Of a stretch of DNA of 64,000 nucleotides, positions 48,137-56,872 are shown in pieces. The notes below the pieces were generated by a model. That model was given only the letters and a program-made list of their open reading frames with translations, was not told the DNA's origin and did no database searches. Positions within the stretch are counted from its first letter, which is position 1. The number at the start of each line of letters is the position of its first letter. The position numbers and the translations under genes are program-made. Source of the stretch: Orientallactaga sibirica (Eukaryota > Chordata > Mammalia > Rodentia > Dipodidae); contig JAEOAD010000055.1 of NCBI GenBank assembly GCA_036365145.1, forward strand, positions 744,001 through 808,000, in the 5' to 3' direction.

Positions 48137-48366
48137 GGGCTGGAGAGATGGCTTAGTGGTTAAGGCACATGCCTGCCAAGTCTGAGGACCCAGGTTCGAT
48201 TCTCCAGGTCCCATGTAAGCCAGATGCACATGGTGGCACATGCGTCTGGAGTTCATTTGCAGTGGCTAGAGGCCCTGGCGTGTCCATTCTCATTCTCTCT
48301 CCCCCTCTCTCTCTGTCTCCCTCTCTCTGTCTCTAATAAATAAATAAAAATATAATGTAAAAAAAT
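48137..48366 (+). mobile_element. B2-like SINE
   Basis: Sense copy with exact 13-base duplication 'gatggtgacaata' (48124-48136 and 48367-48379). Confidence 0.95.
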
Positions 48367-48379
48367 GATGGTGACAATA

Positions 48380-48535
48380 CAAAAAAATGGAACAATTAGG
48401 GAAATGCAAATGAAAACCACATATGCCACTTGATAGGCATTTGGATGACTATAATGAAAAAGATCATCAAAACTAATGGCAAGGACGTGGAGAAATTAGG
48501 ATTCTCATATTGCTGGTGAGAATAGAAGGTTGTGC
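48380..48535 (+). mobile_element. Old L1, ORF2 end region
   Basis: 'aaatgcaaatgaaaaccaca', 'ggacgtggagaaattaggat', 'tattgctggtgagaatagaa' match the well-known mammalian L1 3' ORF2 segment. The first of three in-order pieces (with 49365 and 49890). Confidence 0.8.
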
Positions 48536-48716
48536 TATTTCAGACCAAGGATGCCACTCAGCTGGCAGAGTGCTTGTCTGGCACTCACAAGATGGGTTCC
48601 GTCTCCAGCACCACACAAACTGGGCATGGTGGCGGCAGGAGGATCAGGAGTTTAAGGTATATACCAAATTTGAGGCCAGCCTGGGATACATGAGCTCTGC
48701 CTCAAAAATTTTTTGC
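48536..48716 (+). mobile_element. B4 (ID-B1) SINE
   Basis: ID-type head 'caaggatgccactcagctgg', 'cagagtgcttgtctggcact' joined to B1-like 'ctgggcatggtggcggcagg'. Confidence 0.8.
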
Positions 48717-48753
48717 AGCTTCTTTAGAATACAGTTAAGAAGTTCCTCTAAAG

Positions 48754-48986
48754 CTGGAGAGATGGCTCAGTGGTTAAAGCACTTGCCTGCGAAGCCTAAG
48801 GACCCATGTTCAATCTCTCTCCAGATCCCATGTAAGCCAGAGGCACAAAGGTGAGGCAAGTGCAAGGCCACACATGCCCACTAGGTGGGGCAAGCGTCTG
48901 AAGTTCAATTGCAGTGGCTGAGGCCCTGGCATGCCAATTCTCTCTCTCTCTCTCTCTCTCTCTCTAAAAAATAAAAATTAAAAAAA
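48754..48986 (+). mobile_element. B2-like SINE, intermediate form
   Basis: Sense copy with exact 17-base duplication 'aagaagttcctctaaag' (48737-48753 and 48987-49003). Middle contains 'cccactaggtggggcaag'. Confidence 0.96.
48879..48893 (+). promoter_or_regulatory. Degenerate CTCF-like motif
   Basis: CCACTAGGTGGGGCA, one base from the intact form at 50196. Confidence 0.4.
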
Positions 48987-49009
48987 AAGAAGTTCCTCTA
49001 AAGTTCAAC

Positions 49010-49364
49010 ATAGAATAAGCGGATAAAGTGCTTGCCCTACAGACATGAAAACCCATGTTTAGATCCCCAGAACTCATGGAAAGCCAGACACAGTAGCACA
49101 CATCTGTAATTCTAGGTGCAAGATGGGAGGTGGAGACAGGAGATTGTCTGAAGCTCGTGGGCCAGCTAGCCCAGCCTATGAAGTGGTGAACAATGAGAGA
49201 CCCTGCCTGCCTCAAACAAGGTAGAAGATAAGGACTGGCATTGGAGGTTGTTCTCTGACCTCTACATGTGAGCCATGGTGTGTGTGCACCCACACTCACA
49301 TACACAAACATACATCATACATGCTCACATACATTATACATACACAGACAGAGAGAGAGAGAGA
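49010..49364 (+). mobile_element. B3 SINE with CA/TACA tail
   Basis: Sense B3: 'taaagtgcttgccctacaga', 'gatccccagaactcatggaa', 'acagtagcacacatctgtaa', 'acctctacatgtgagccatg', ending in a (CACA)/(CATACA) and GA microsatellite. Confidence 0.85.
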
Positions 49365-49461
49365 GATTTAAAAGTAGTTAAATATAAAATTACCACATGA
49401 CCCAGTATTTTCACTAGGTTATATACCTGAGAAAAGTAAAAGTATATCTTTACATAAAAAC
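49365..49461 (+). mobile_element. Old L1, second piece
   Basis: 'aaaattaccacatgacccag', 'ggttatatacctgagaaaag', 'cataaaaacttc' continue the L1 of 48380. Confidence 0.75.
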
Positions 49462-49592
49462 TTCTCCCAGCACTTGGGAGGCAGAGGTAGGAGGATTGCC
49501 GTGAGTTTGAGGCCACTCTGAGACTACACAGTGAATTCCAGGTCAGCCAGGCTAGAGCAAGACCTGACCTTGAAACAAACAACAACAACAAC
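49462..49592 (+). mobile_element. B1 SINE, 5' truncated
   Basis: 'ctcccagcacttgggaggca' to 'caagacctgaccttgaaaca'. Confidence 0.9.
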
Positions 49593-49596
49593 AAAA

Positions 49597-49716
49597 AACT
49601 CCAGATGCATGTGCCACCTTGTGCATCTGGCTTTACATGGGCACTAGGGAATCAAACCCAGGTCATGAGGCTTTGCAAGCAAATACCTTTAACTGCTGAG
49701 CCATCTCTCCAGCCCA
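49597..49716 (-). mobile_element. B2-like SINE, tail half missing
   Basis: Antisense head half only, from 'aactccagatgcatgtgcca' to 'agccatctctccagccc'. Confidence 0.88.
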
Positions 49717-49730
49717 AGGGATTCTTTTTT

Positions 49731-49880
49731 TTTTTTTTTTTTTCAAGGTAGGGTCTCACTCTAGCCCAGGCTGACCTGGAAATCACTATGTAGTCTCAGG
49801 GTGGCCTCAAACTCACGACGATCCTCCTACTTATGCCTCCTAAGTGCTGGGATTAAAGGTGTGCACCACCACAGTTGGCT
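49731..49880 (-). mobile_element. B1 SINE
   Basis: Antisense B1 flanked by 'ccaagggattctttttt' on both sides (exact 17 bases). Confidence 0.95.
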
Positions 49881-49889
49881 CCAAGGGAT

Positions 49890-50010
49890 TCTTTTTTGTG
49901 GTAATGACAACATTCTTAAATTAGATAGTGAGGAAGAGTGCATAATATTGAAAGGCTAAGTTCTATAGTATGTGAAATACATCTTAATTCTTAAAAACCA
50001 GAAGCAGGAA
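49890..50010 (+). mobile_element. Old L1, 3' UTR piece
   Basis: 'gtggtaatgacaacattctt', 'aaattagatagtgaggaaga' and 'tatgtgaaatacatcttaat' resemble an old L1 3' end. It follows the two ORF2 pieces in order. Confidence 0.55.
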
Positions 50011-50072
50011 TATAGATGTTAGTTAGTTGCCCACTGCTGTCACAAAATACCTGGGCAAAAGTAGCTTAAAGG

Positions 50073-50282
50073 GGCCAGAGAGATGGCTTAGCAGTTAAGG
50101 TGCTTGCCTGCAAAGCCTAAGGACCCACGTTTGATTCTCCAGATCCCAGGTCAGCCAAACACAAAAAACTGAGGCAAGCACAAGGTTGCACATGGCCACT
50201 AGGTGGCGCAAGTATCTGGAGTTTGATTGCAGTGGCTGAGGCCCTGGCACACCAATTCTCTCTCTCTTTCTATATATATATT
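50073..50282 (+). mobile_element. B2-like SINE, intermediate form
   Basis: Sense copy, 'gccagagagatggcttagca' to 'tctctttctatatatatat'. Target duplication 'aagtagcttaaagg' (50059-50072 and 50450-50463) encloses it together with the B1 in its tail. Confidence 0.94.
50196..50210 (+). promoter_or_regulatory. CTCF-like motif in a SINE
   Basis: CCACTAGGTGGCGCA, a very good match to the CTCF core in its CCACTAGRTGGCGC form. Confidence 0.6.
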
Positions 50283-50435
50283 TTTTTTTTTTTTTTTTGG
50301 TTTTCAAGGTAGGGTCTCACTCTCTAGCCCAGGCTGACCTGGAATTCACTGTGTAGTCTCAGGGTGGCTTCAAACTCACCTACCTCTGCCTCCCAAGTGC
50401 TGGGATTAAAAGCGTGCACCACCACACCCAGCTTT
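50283..50435 (-). mobile_element. B1 SINE in a B2 tail
   Basis: Antisense B1, inserted in the AT-rich tail of the preceding SINE. 'gatcctc' near its middle is deleted ('caaactcacctacctctgcc'). Confidence 0.93.
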
Positions 50436-50477
50436 AAAATAATTTTTTTAAGTAGCTTAAAGGGATGAAAGATTTTT

Positions 50478-50668
50478 TGTTTGTTTGTTTGTTTGTTGTT
50501 GTTGTTGTCTTTTGTTTTTGCTTTTTCAAGGCGGGGTCTTGCTCTAGCCTAGGCTGATCTGGAATTCACTATGTAGTCTCAGACTGACCTTGAACTGTGA
50601 CCACAGTGAAACTTCTACCTGTGCCTCCTAAATGCTGGGATGAAAGGTGTACACCACCATACCCAGCT
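50478..50668 (-). mobile_element. B1 SINE, first of a same-target pair
   Basis: Antisense B1 with GTTT/GTT tail. 'tgaaagatttttt' (about 50465) and 'tgaaagatttctt' (50823) enclose this copy and the next. Confidence 0.9.
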
Positions 50669-50675
50669 TGTTTAA

Positions 50676-50821
50676 CTTTTGGTTTTCAAGGTAGGGTCTC
50701 ACTCTAGCCCAGGCTGACCTGGAATTCACTATGTAGTCTTACAGTGACCTCAAACTCATGGCAATCCTCCTATCTCTGCCACTCAAGTGCTGGGATTAAA
50801 GGCATGCACCACCACATATGG
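50676..50821 (-). mobile_element. B1 SINE, second of a same-target pair
   Basis: Antisense B1, 'ggttttcaaggtagggtctc' to 'gcaccaccacatatggct'. Confidence 0.92.
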
Positions 50822-50905
50822 CTGAAAGATTTCTTTTGGCTCATGGTTTCAGAAGTCTCAATCCATGCTTAGCCCTGTGGTCTCTGGCCTGAGGTAGAAG
50901 AAGGA

Positions 50906-50983
50906 GTGGGCAAGGCTATGGCTCAGCTGCTTAGAGCACTTGTTCAAGCATGGGGACCTGAATTCATTCTCCAGTGCTCTTGC
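50906..50983 (+). mobile_element. B2/B3-like head fragment
   Basis: 'gtgggcaaggctatggctca', 'gctgcttagagcacttgttc', 'ggacctgaattcattctcca'. An old B3-type head interrupted by a B1; the 3' end resumes after 51173 ('ttgtacatgaggcatatgca'). Confidence 0.6.
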
Positions 50984-50997
50984 AAAAAGCTTGACAT

Positions 50998-51158
50998 TCA
51001 GCCAGGCGTGGTGGCGCACGCCTTTAATCCCAGCACTCGGGAGGCAGAAGTAGAAGGATCACCGAGAGTTCGAGGCCACCCTGAGACTACATAGTTAATT
51101 CCAGGTCAGCCTGGACCAGAGTGAGACCCTACCTTGCAAAACCAAAAAAAAAAAAAAA
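50998..51158 (+). mobile_element. B1 SINE, young
   Basis: Near-consensus sense B1 with exact 14-base duplication 'aaaaagcttgacat' (50984-50997 and 51159-51172). Confidence 0.96.
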
Positions 51159-51404
51159 AAAAAGCTTGACATCCGAAGTGGTCCCCTGGCTTGTACATGA
51201 GGCATATGCACACACCACACATACTGTACACACAAAGAAAGGGAAGGGACCCCAATACCCTCTTCAGAACCACACCCTCAGTGACCTACTTCCTCCAACT
51301 CGGCTCCATCTTCATAAGTATCTACCACCTCCCAATAGTGCTATCAGCTGGGGACCAAGCCTTCAAATAATGGGCTTTGGAGGGGACATTTAATATTCAA
51401 CTGT

Positions 51405-51603
51405 GGGCTGGAGAGATGGCTTAGCAGTTAAGGCACTTGCCTGTAAAGCCTAAGGACCCAGGTTCAATTCCTCAGTAGCCACATAAGCCAGATGTACAAG
51501 ATGGCACATGCACCTGGAGTTTGCTTGTATCATACCCATTCTCTCTATCTGCCTCTCTCTCTCTCTCTCAAATAAATTAATTAAATTAATTTTTTTTTAA
51601 AAA
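51405..51603 (+). mobile_element. B2-like SINE, internally deleted
   Basis: Sense copy missing the 'gcagtggctggaggccctgg' part. Flanks share 'attcaact'. Confidence 0.92.
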
Positions 51604-51810
51604 GATTCAACTGGAACAATAGTATGGAGACAGTTGAGTCTCAGGGTGATCATAAAGTAGGCAACAGAGAAACGTCACAGAATTTGGAATAAAAAGGGAG
51701 AAGCAGCTTCCAAGAGGAGAAACAGTGGCAGGTCCTTAGAGAAACCCCCTCTTCAGGGGCTTAGCCCTAGGACAAGATTCTCACAAATTTGAGTTGGTTT
51801 CTTATGGCAT
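51604..51810. other. Single-copy DNA
   Basis: No recognised feature. Confidence 0.35.
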
Positions 51811-51821
51811 CCATCTGAAAT

Positions 51822-52056
51822 TCTTATTTTATGTTATTTTATTTTATTTTATTTTATTTTATTTTATTTTATTTGAGAGAGAAAGAGGCAGAGGGAAAGT
51901 GAGAGTGGGTGTGCCAGGGCCTCTAGCCACTGCAAATGAACTCTAGATGCATATGCCACCCAGTGCATCTGGCTTACATGGGTACTGGGGAATCAAACCT
52001 GGGTCCTTAGGCTTCACAGGCAATCACCTTAACCACTAAGCCATCTCTCCAGCCCT
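51822..52056 (-). mobile_element. B2-like SINE with (TTTTA)n tail
   Basis: Antisense copy with about nine TTTTA units in the tail (51825-51874), head 'agccatctctccagccc'. Confidence 0.94.
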
Positions 52057-52059
52057 AAA

Positions 52060-52310
52060 AAATATTTATTATTTATTTGTTTGTTTGAGAGAAAGATAAT
52101 GTGTGAGTGCGTGTGTGTGTGTGCGTGTGTGTGTGTGTGTGTGTGCGCGCACGCGCGCGCACCCAAATGCACACATGCTCCAGGGCCTCCTGCCACTGCA
52201 AACAAACTCCAGACCATGGGCCACATTGTGAATCTGGCTTTACACGGGTACTGGGGAATTGAACCAGGGATAGCAGGCTTTGCAAGCAGGTGCCTTTAAC
52301 CATTGAGCCA
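52060..52310 (-). mobile_element. B2-like SINE with GT/GC expansion
   Basis: Antisense copy. The usual GA stretch is replaced by an alternating GT/GC array at 52107-52162. Head 'aaccattgagccagg' is damaged. Confidence 0.88.
52107..52162. repeat. Alternating purine-pyrimidine (GT)n(GC)n array
   Basis: GT units pass into 'gtgcgcgcacgcgcgcgcac', a strict purine-pyrimidine alternation rich in CpG. Confidence 0.93.
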
Positions 52311-52804
52311 GGCCTGTGATTTTAACACATTTATAAGCCACCAGGCTAGCCTGCTACCATTTCACAGATGCTGGCAGAAGACATCAGTTTGCTGGTGAGA
52401 GATAAAGAAGAACCTTGTTTCTCCCAGCAGCGAGATTGTCCAGAATAGCAGTACTTGGACCAACTCTCGAGTTCCCAGAGGACAAGGTAAAGGGTCAAAT
52501 AACAACCGCACATACAGTGAGCTGCTGGGCAAGAAAGGAACCTGCTGGCATCGTGTCTTCTGTGGTGGGCACTTAGCCTGCCTGACCTTGGCTCCCAAGG
52601 AAGACATCTTGGTTGTCCCAGTCAATACAAAACAATTCTGTCTCCTTGAGAAGCAAGTCTAGAACAAAGGCAGCTGCCTCGGCTCATGAAACACGCAAAG
52701 CTCTGGGACACCCACGGAGGGTTGTCCCCAGGGACTGGATGTGCTAGTCAGGGCTGGTACTCCTCTGTTCCTTTGATCATTTCATTGTGTATTTCTTTTA
52801 AAAT
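52311..52804. other. Unassigned block, no gene seen
   Basis: About 500 bp with no SINE or L1. The wording 'tgctggcagaagacatcagt' and 'ctgcctcggctcatgaaaca' gives me an impression of an old LTR-type repeat, but I cannot name it or find ends. Confidence 0.3.
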
Positions 52805-52818
52805 GCACATAACAAGGG

Positions 52819-53020
52819 ACTGGAGAGATGGTTCCGTGATTAAGGCACTTGCTTACAAAACCTGACATCCTAGGTTTGAATTTCCCAGGATCCATGTAAA
52901 GCCAGATGCACAAAGTGCATGTGCTTCTGAAGGTCATTTGCAGCAGCAAAAGGCCCTGGTGTGCCCATTCTCTCCCCCTCTTCCTTCCTTGCAAATAAAT
53001 AAATAAAATATTTTTTAAAA
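52819..53020 (+). mobile_element. B2-like SINE, first of a same-target pair
   Basis: Sense copy preceded by 'gcacataacaaggg' (52805-52818). Tail 'ccttgcaaataaataaataa'. Confidence 0.92.
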
Positions 53021-53036
53021 ATATATACATAACAGG

Positions 53037-53250
53037 GGTTGGAGAGATGGCTTAGCAGTTAAGGCACTTGCCTTCAAAGCCATCCTGGTTCGATTCCCCA
53101 AGACCCACGTAAGCCAGTTATACAAGGTGGCACATACGTCTGGAGTTCGTTTGCAGTGGTTGTAGGCCCTGGCATGCCCATTCTCCCTCTCTCTGTCTCT
53201 GTCTCTATGTCTCTCTCTCTCAAATAAATAAATAAAAATATTTAATATAT
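53037..53250 (+). mobile_element. B2-like SINE, second of a same-target pair
   Basis: Sense copy between 'atacataacagg' (about 53025) and 'tatgcataacaaaa' (53254-53267). Confidence 0.93.
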
Positions 53251-53304
53251 ATATATGCATAACAAAATTTATCATTTTAACCTTTTGTGTTTTTTTCACA
53301 TATT

Positions 53305-53382
53305 CCAATGAAATATCTGTACAAAACCACCAGAGGCTCAGTTTTGCTCTATGGGCTATAATATGCCAACCCCTGAGCTAAA
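53305..53382 (+). mobile_element. MER5A-like hAT-Charlie fragment
   Basis: 'attccaatgaaatatctgta', then 'gggctataatatgccaaccc' and 'ctga', match the right end of MER5A, including the decayed 'gccgacccctg' terminal repeat. A non-autonomous, long-dead DNA transposon. Confidence 0.75.
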
Positions 53383-53562
53383 GCAATAATCCAAGAAAGT
53401 TAGGAATATTTACTAAGTTGAACATGTGCATATAGTGAGCCCAGACTTATCTGATAAATTACACATGCCTGAGTATAAATCAATCTAGTTCTTTCACAGT
53501 ATTTTCTGTCCATTTTTAAATATATAGGTAAAAGATTAGAAAAAAATAGCATATATATTTGT
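53383..53562. other. Single-copy AT-rich DNA
   Basis: No recognised feature. Confidence 0.35.
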
Positions 53563-53564
53563 TG

Positions 53565-53704
53565 TTTTTTGTTAGTTTGTTTTGTTTTTCGAGGTAGGGT
53601 CTCATTCTAGCCCAGGCTGACCTGGAGTTGTAATCTCAGGCTGGCCTCAAACTCATGGTGATCCTCCAAGTGCTGGGATTAAAGGCGTGCACCACCACAC
53701 CTAG
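53565..53704 (-). mobile_element. B1 SINE, internally deleted
   Basis: Antisense B1 missing 'attcactatg' ('gacctggagttgtaatctca') and 'tacctctgcctcc'. Complete ends. Confidence 0.9.
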
Positions 53705-53705
53705 C

Positions 53706-53866
53706 AAATATTTTATTTATTTATTCATGAGAGAGATGCAGAGAGAAAGAGAGAATGGGCTCGCCAGGGCCTCCAGCCACTCCAAACGTGGATACTAGGA
53801 AATTAAATCCGGGTCCTTTGGCTTTGCTGGCCAGCACCTTAACCACTAAGCCATCTCTCCAGTACT
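53706..53866 (-). mobile_element. B2-like SINE, internally deleted
   Basis: Antisense copy with 'gccactccaaacgtggatac', a loss of the 'ctccagatgcatgtgcc' region. Confidence 0.9.
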
Positions 53867-53920
53867 CAAAATAGCATATTTAAGAGCTGAAACTTATACT
53901 TTCTAAAAGTATTTTTATTT

Positions 53921-54114
53921 TATTTTTAATTTTTATTTATGAGATAGAAAGAAAGAGAGAGAGAATGGGTGCACCAGGGCCTCTAGCCACTGCAGTCGAA
54001 CTCCAGACACATGCATCATCTTGTGCATCTGGCTTACATGGGTTCTGGGGAGCCGAACCTGGGTCCTTAGGCTTCATAGGCAAACGCCTTAACCACTAAG
54101 CCATCTCTCCAGCC
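53921..54114 (-). mobile_element. B2-like SINE, young
   Basis: Antisense copy with exact 18-base duplication 'ctaaaagtatttttattt' (53903-53920 and 54115-54132), the longest in the window. Confidence 0.97.
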
Positions 54115-54132
54115 CTAAAAGTATTTTTATTT

Positions 54133-54430
54133 GGTAACTTTAATATATGAACATACTGTAATTTGGTTGTATTCCCATCAGGTTATGCTCGTTTGTCCCC
54201 TCTCCTCTGCCCCCATTCCACTGAGGACCCTCCTCTATTTAGTGTCTCATTCCTTTTGTCCTCCTCTGTCTTCTATATCAAAATGTTGGTGGGTTCATAA
54301 CAGTTCATATCTCGTGGAAGTAGTAGTAATGAAGGTCATGAATGTACCAATAGGTGCATGTCTGGAGGACAGTGCCCCACAGTATGCCTTCCCACCCTAT
54401 GGCTCTTATATTCTATGTTTTTGTGGGGAG
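54133..54430 (-). mobile_element. L1 3' UTR, antisense
   Basis: 'cccctctcctctgcccccat', 'tggtgggttcataacagttc', 'gaaggtcatgaatgtaccaa', 'cctatggctcttatattcta'. Shares layout with the antisense L1 end at 58455. No coding sequence left. Confidence 0.65.
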
Positions 54431-54439
54431 AGGGGAGAG

Positions 54440-54582
54440 GTCTGAGGTAGGGTTTTGCTTTAGCCCAGGCTGACCTGGAATTCATTATGTAGTCTCAGGC
54501 TGGCCTTGAACTCACAGTGATCCTCCTACCTCTGCCTCCCGAGTGCTGGGATTAAAAGCATGCACCACCACGCCTGGCTACA
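54440..54582 (-). mobile_element. B1 SINE
   Basis: Antisense B1, 'gaggtagggttttgctttag' to 'gcaccaccacgcctggct'. Confidence 0.94.
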
Positions 54583-54627
54583 GCTAGAACTTTCTTATCA
54601 TTACCAAAATTCTGAACTCAAAGCCAA

Positions 54628-54692
54628 GTTACATTAGCAAGTTTGAAGGCAGCCTAGACTACATAATGAGACTCTGACTCAAACTGCTCCCC
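54628..54692 (+). mobile_element. Old B1-like fragment
   Basis: 'gtttgaaggcagcctagact', 'acataatgagactctgactc'. 3' half of a diverged B1. Confidence 0.55.
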
Positions 54693-54699
54693 CACCCCC

Positions 54700-54872
54700 A
54701 TCTCCTGTCCCAGACCCTGCACAATTATATGTACTGTTTCTGGATTTGTCTACTCCGAGTCCTTTATACAAGTAGAATCCTATAATATTTATCCTTTTGC
54801 ATCTGACTTACTTGACTTGACACAATAATTTCTAGGTCCATCCATGTTGTAGCACATCATCAGAATGCCCTT
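54700..54872 (-). mobile_element. Old L1 fragment, antisense
   Basis: 'tgtttctggatttgtctact', 'tacaagtagaatcctataat', 'cttttgcatctgacttactt', 'ccatccatgttgtagcacat' are a characteristic antisense segment of old mammalian L1s. Confidence 0.7.
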
Positions 54873-54877
54873 CCTTT

Positions 54878-55030
54878 TTTGTTGTTTGTTTGTTTGTTGT
54901 TGTTGTTGTTTTGAGGTGGGTCTCACTCTAGCCCAGGCTGACCTGAAGTTCACTATGTAGTCTCAGGGTGGCCTTGAACTCTCAGCAGTTCTCCAAGTGC
55001 AGGGATTAAAGGCACATGTGCTACCATGCA
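54878..55030 (-). mobile_element. B1 SINE
   Basis: Antisense B1 with GTTT/GTT tail. The 5' end reads 'cacatgtgctaccatgcaag', slightly truncated. Confidence 0.9.
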
Positions 55031-55200
55031 AGGAGAGAGACAGAGAGAGAGAGAGAATGGGTGCACCAGGGCCTCCAGCCACTGCAAAAGAACTCCAGAT
55101 GCATGTGCCACTTTGTACATTCTGTTGTTACATGGGTACTGGGGAACTGAACTCAGGTCGTTAAGTTTTATGGATAAGTGCCTTAACTACTGAGTCACCT
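55031..55200 (-). mobile_element. B2-like SINE, tail missing
   Basis: Antisense copy starting inside the GA stretch. Head 'ctgagtcacctctctcctcc' is diverged. Confidence 0.87.
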
Positions 55201-55441
55201 CTCTCCTCCCCTCCTTTCTTCCAGGTTCCTACATTCTTACTTAAGTTCTTTCCAGAAGTATAAAACTTCCATTGTTCTCTAGCTAATAACCTGGGAGAAA
55301 AGAGAGGAAAAACTCTCGTGCTGGTTCCATCAAAGTTCCAGAACCCAAACTCCCACTGGTTGCTCCTGAAGTGATCACTGGGGAGTCTGGATGGATGCTC
55401 TGATTGGTCAGCTTTGGGCCAGATGGTTACCTTGAATGAAT
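55201..55441. other. Single-copy DNA
   Basis: No recognised feature. Confidence 0.35.
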
Positions 55442-55456
55442 AAGATTACCAGTGGA

Positions 55457-55657
55457 GGGCTGGAGAGAGGCTTAGTGGTTAAGGTGTTTGCCTGCGAAGC
55501 CTAAGGACCCTGTTTGATTCTCCAGGTCCCACATAAGCCAGATGCACATGGTGGTGCATGCATCTGGAGTTCATCTGCAGTGGCCAAAGGCCCTGGTGTG
55601 CCCATTCTCCCTCTCTCTCTCCCTCTCTCTGTCTCTAATTTAAAAATAATTTTTTTA
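55457..55657 (+). mobile_element. B2-like SINE, first of a same-target pair
   Basis: Sense copy, 'gggctggagagaggcttagt' onward, preceded by 'aagattaccagtgga' (55442-55456). Confidence 0.93.
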
Positions 55658-55671
55658 AAAAAAGAAAAAAG

Positions 55672-55999
55672 ATGGCTGGAGAGATGGCTTAGTGGTTAAG
55701 GCACCTGCCTCCTAAGCCTAAAGAACGCTGGTTCCAATCTCCAGCGGTTCCATCTCCAAGTCCCACGTTTAGCCAGATGCAAAGTGACGCAAGGGTGCAA
55801 TGCCGCACTTGACCACAAGGGGTGCACACATCTGGATTTTGTTGGCAGCAGCTGAGAGGCTGCTGGCACGCCCATCTCTATCTGTCTTCCTCTCCCTCTC
55901 TCTCTCTCTCTCTCTGTCTCTCTCTGTGTCTCTCTCCAAAAAAAAAGAAAAGAAAAGAAAAGAAAAGAAAAGAAAAGAAAAGAAAAGAAAGAAAAGAAA
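55672..55999 (+). mobile_element. Long-form B2-like SINE, second of a same-target pair
   Basis: Sense long form with the duplicated 'ttccaatctccagcggttcc' region and a 60-bp (AAAAG)n tail. Followed by 'aagattaccagtaga' (56000-56014). Confidence 0.94.
55813..55826 (+). promoter_or_regulatory. Decayed CTCF-like motif
   Basis: CCACAAGGGGTGCA: relative to the intact copies, one G is lost and the CpG has become TpG. Confidence 0.3.
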
Positions 56000-56014
56000 A
56001 AGATTACCAGTAGA

Positions 56015-56300
56015 TAGGACAAGAGTGTTTGGATAGGAAGAAACACTGGTCAGGCACATGTCCCTGAGAAGGCATGTGGGAATCTGATGGGCAGCCCTGG
56101 TCAGGAGGCTCTGCTTGAAAGTCCTTCCCTTGCCTTGGGCTTCCCACTGGAGATTCTGGTTGATCCTGAAGACTTCTGGAGGAGGCAGCCCCTACAGAGC
56201 CCTGTGACCCATGGAGGGTGAGCCCAGGGCAGTCAGGACTTCAGGCAGATTGTGTCAGAGCAGCTGTGGCGTTGATTTCTCCATCACCCGAGATCATTGC
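56015..56300. other. Single-copy DNA
   Basis: No recognised feature. Confidence 0.35.
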
Positions 56301-56304
56301 TGGG

Positions 56305-56660
56305 CCAGCTGCGGCAGTCAGGTTCCAGTTGCTGGCAGAAAACACCCGACCATGAGCAGTTTGTGGGAAAGAAAGTTTTATTTTGGTTTACAGACTAGAG
56401 GGAAAGTCCCATGATGGCAGGTGAAAACGATGGCATGTGCAGAGGGTGGACATGGCCTCCTCGCCAATATCAGCTGGACAACAGCAACAGGAAAGTGTGC
56501 TGAACACTGGCACGAGGAAGTTGGCTATAACACCCATAAGCCCACCCCCAACAATACACCCTCTCCAGGAGACTTTCATTCCCAAACTGCCATCCCCTAG
56601 GCACCTAGCATTCAGACCACCTAAGTTTATGGGGGACACCTGAATCAAACCACCACACCA
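56305..56660 (+). mobile_element. Medium-length repeat family, copy 1 (most complete)
   Basis: 'cagtcaggttccagttgctg', 'gaccatgagcagtttgtggg', 'aagttttattttggtttaca', 'ataacacccataagcccacc', 'gggggacacctgaatcaaac', ends 'caccaca'. The same start recurs at 59425 and 63940. Non-coding; not named with confidence. The strand is nominal. Confidence 0.6.
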
Positions 56661-56699
56661 GCCCTGGGATACTGTAAGGGGCTAGTGGTATAGACTAGG

Positions 56700-56872
56700 G
56701 GTTCATTGCCAGTCGCCATTTCTCTACCTCTGGCACCTTAAGCCAACCTCTCTGTGCCTCATTTTCCCTGCAAAGGTGTAAGATGGAGATAATAACCAGT
56801 CTTATCTCATAGGGTCCTTATGAAACTTGAATAAGGCAACACATTCATAGAGCACATAAGGCCCAATGATTG
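56700..56872 (+). mobile_element. MIR SINE
   Basis: Sense MIR: 'cttaagccaacctctctgtg', 'cctcattttccctgcaaagg', 'gatggagataataaccagtc', 'tcatagggtccttatgaaac'. Confidence 0.85.

Larger units (their letters stand above)
50018..51400. mobile_element. Unnamed old dispersed repeat, dissected by SINEs
   Basis: Pieces 50018-50057 ('gttgcccactgctgtcacaa'), 50822-50905 ('ttttggctcatggtttcaga') and 51160-51400 ('cctcagtgacctacttcctc', 'tcagctggggaccaagcctt') form one mammalian medium-reiterated repeat pattern seen widely. The family name is uncertain (possibly RMER-like). Confidence 0.5.
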
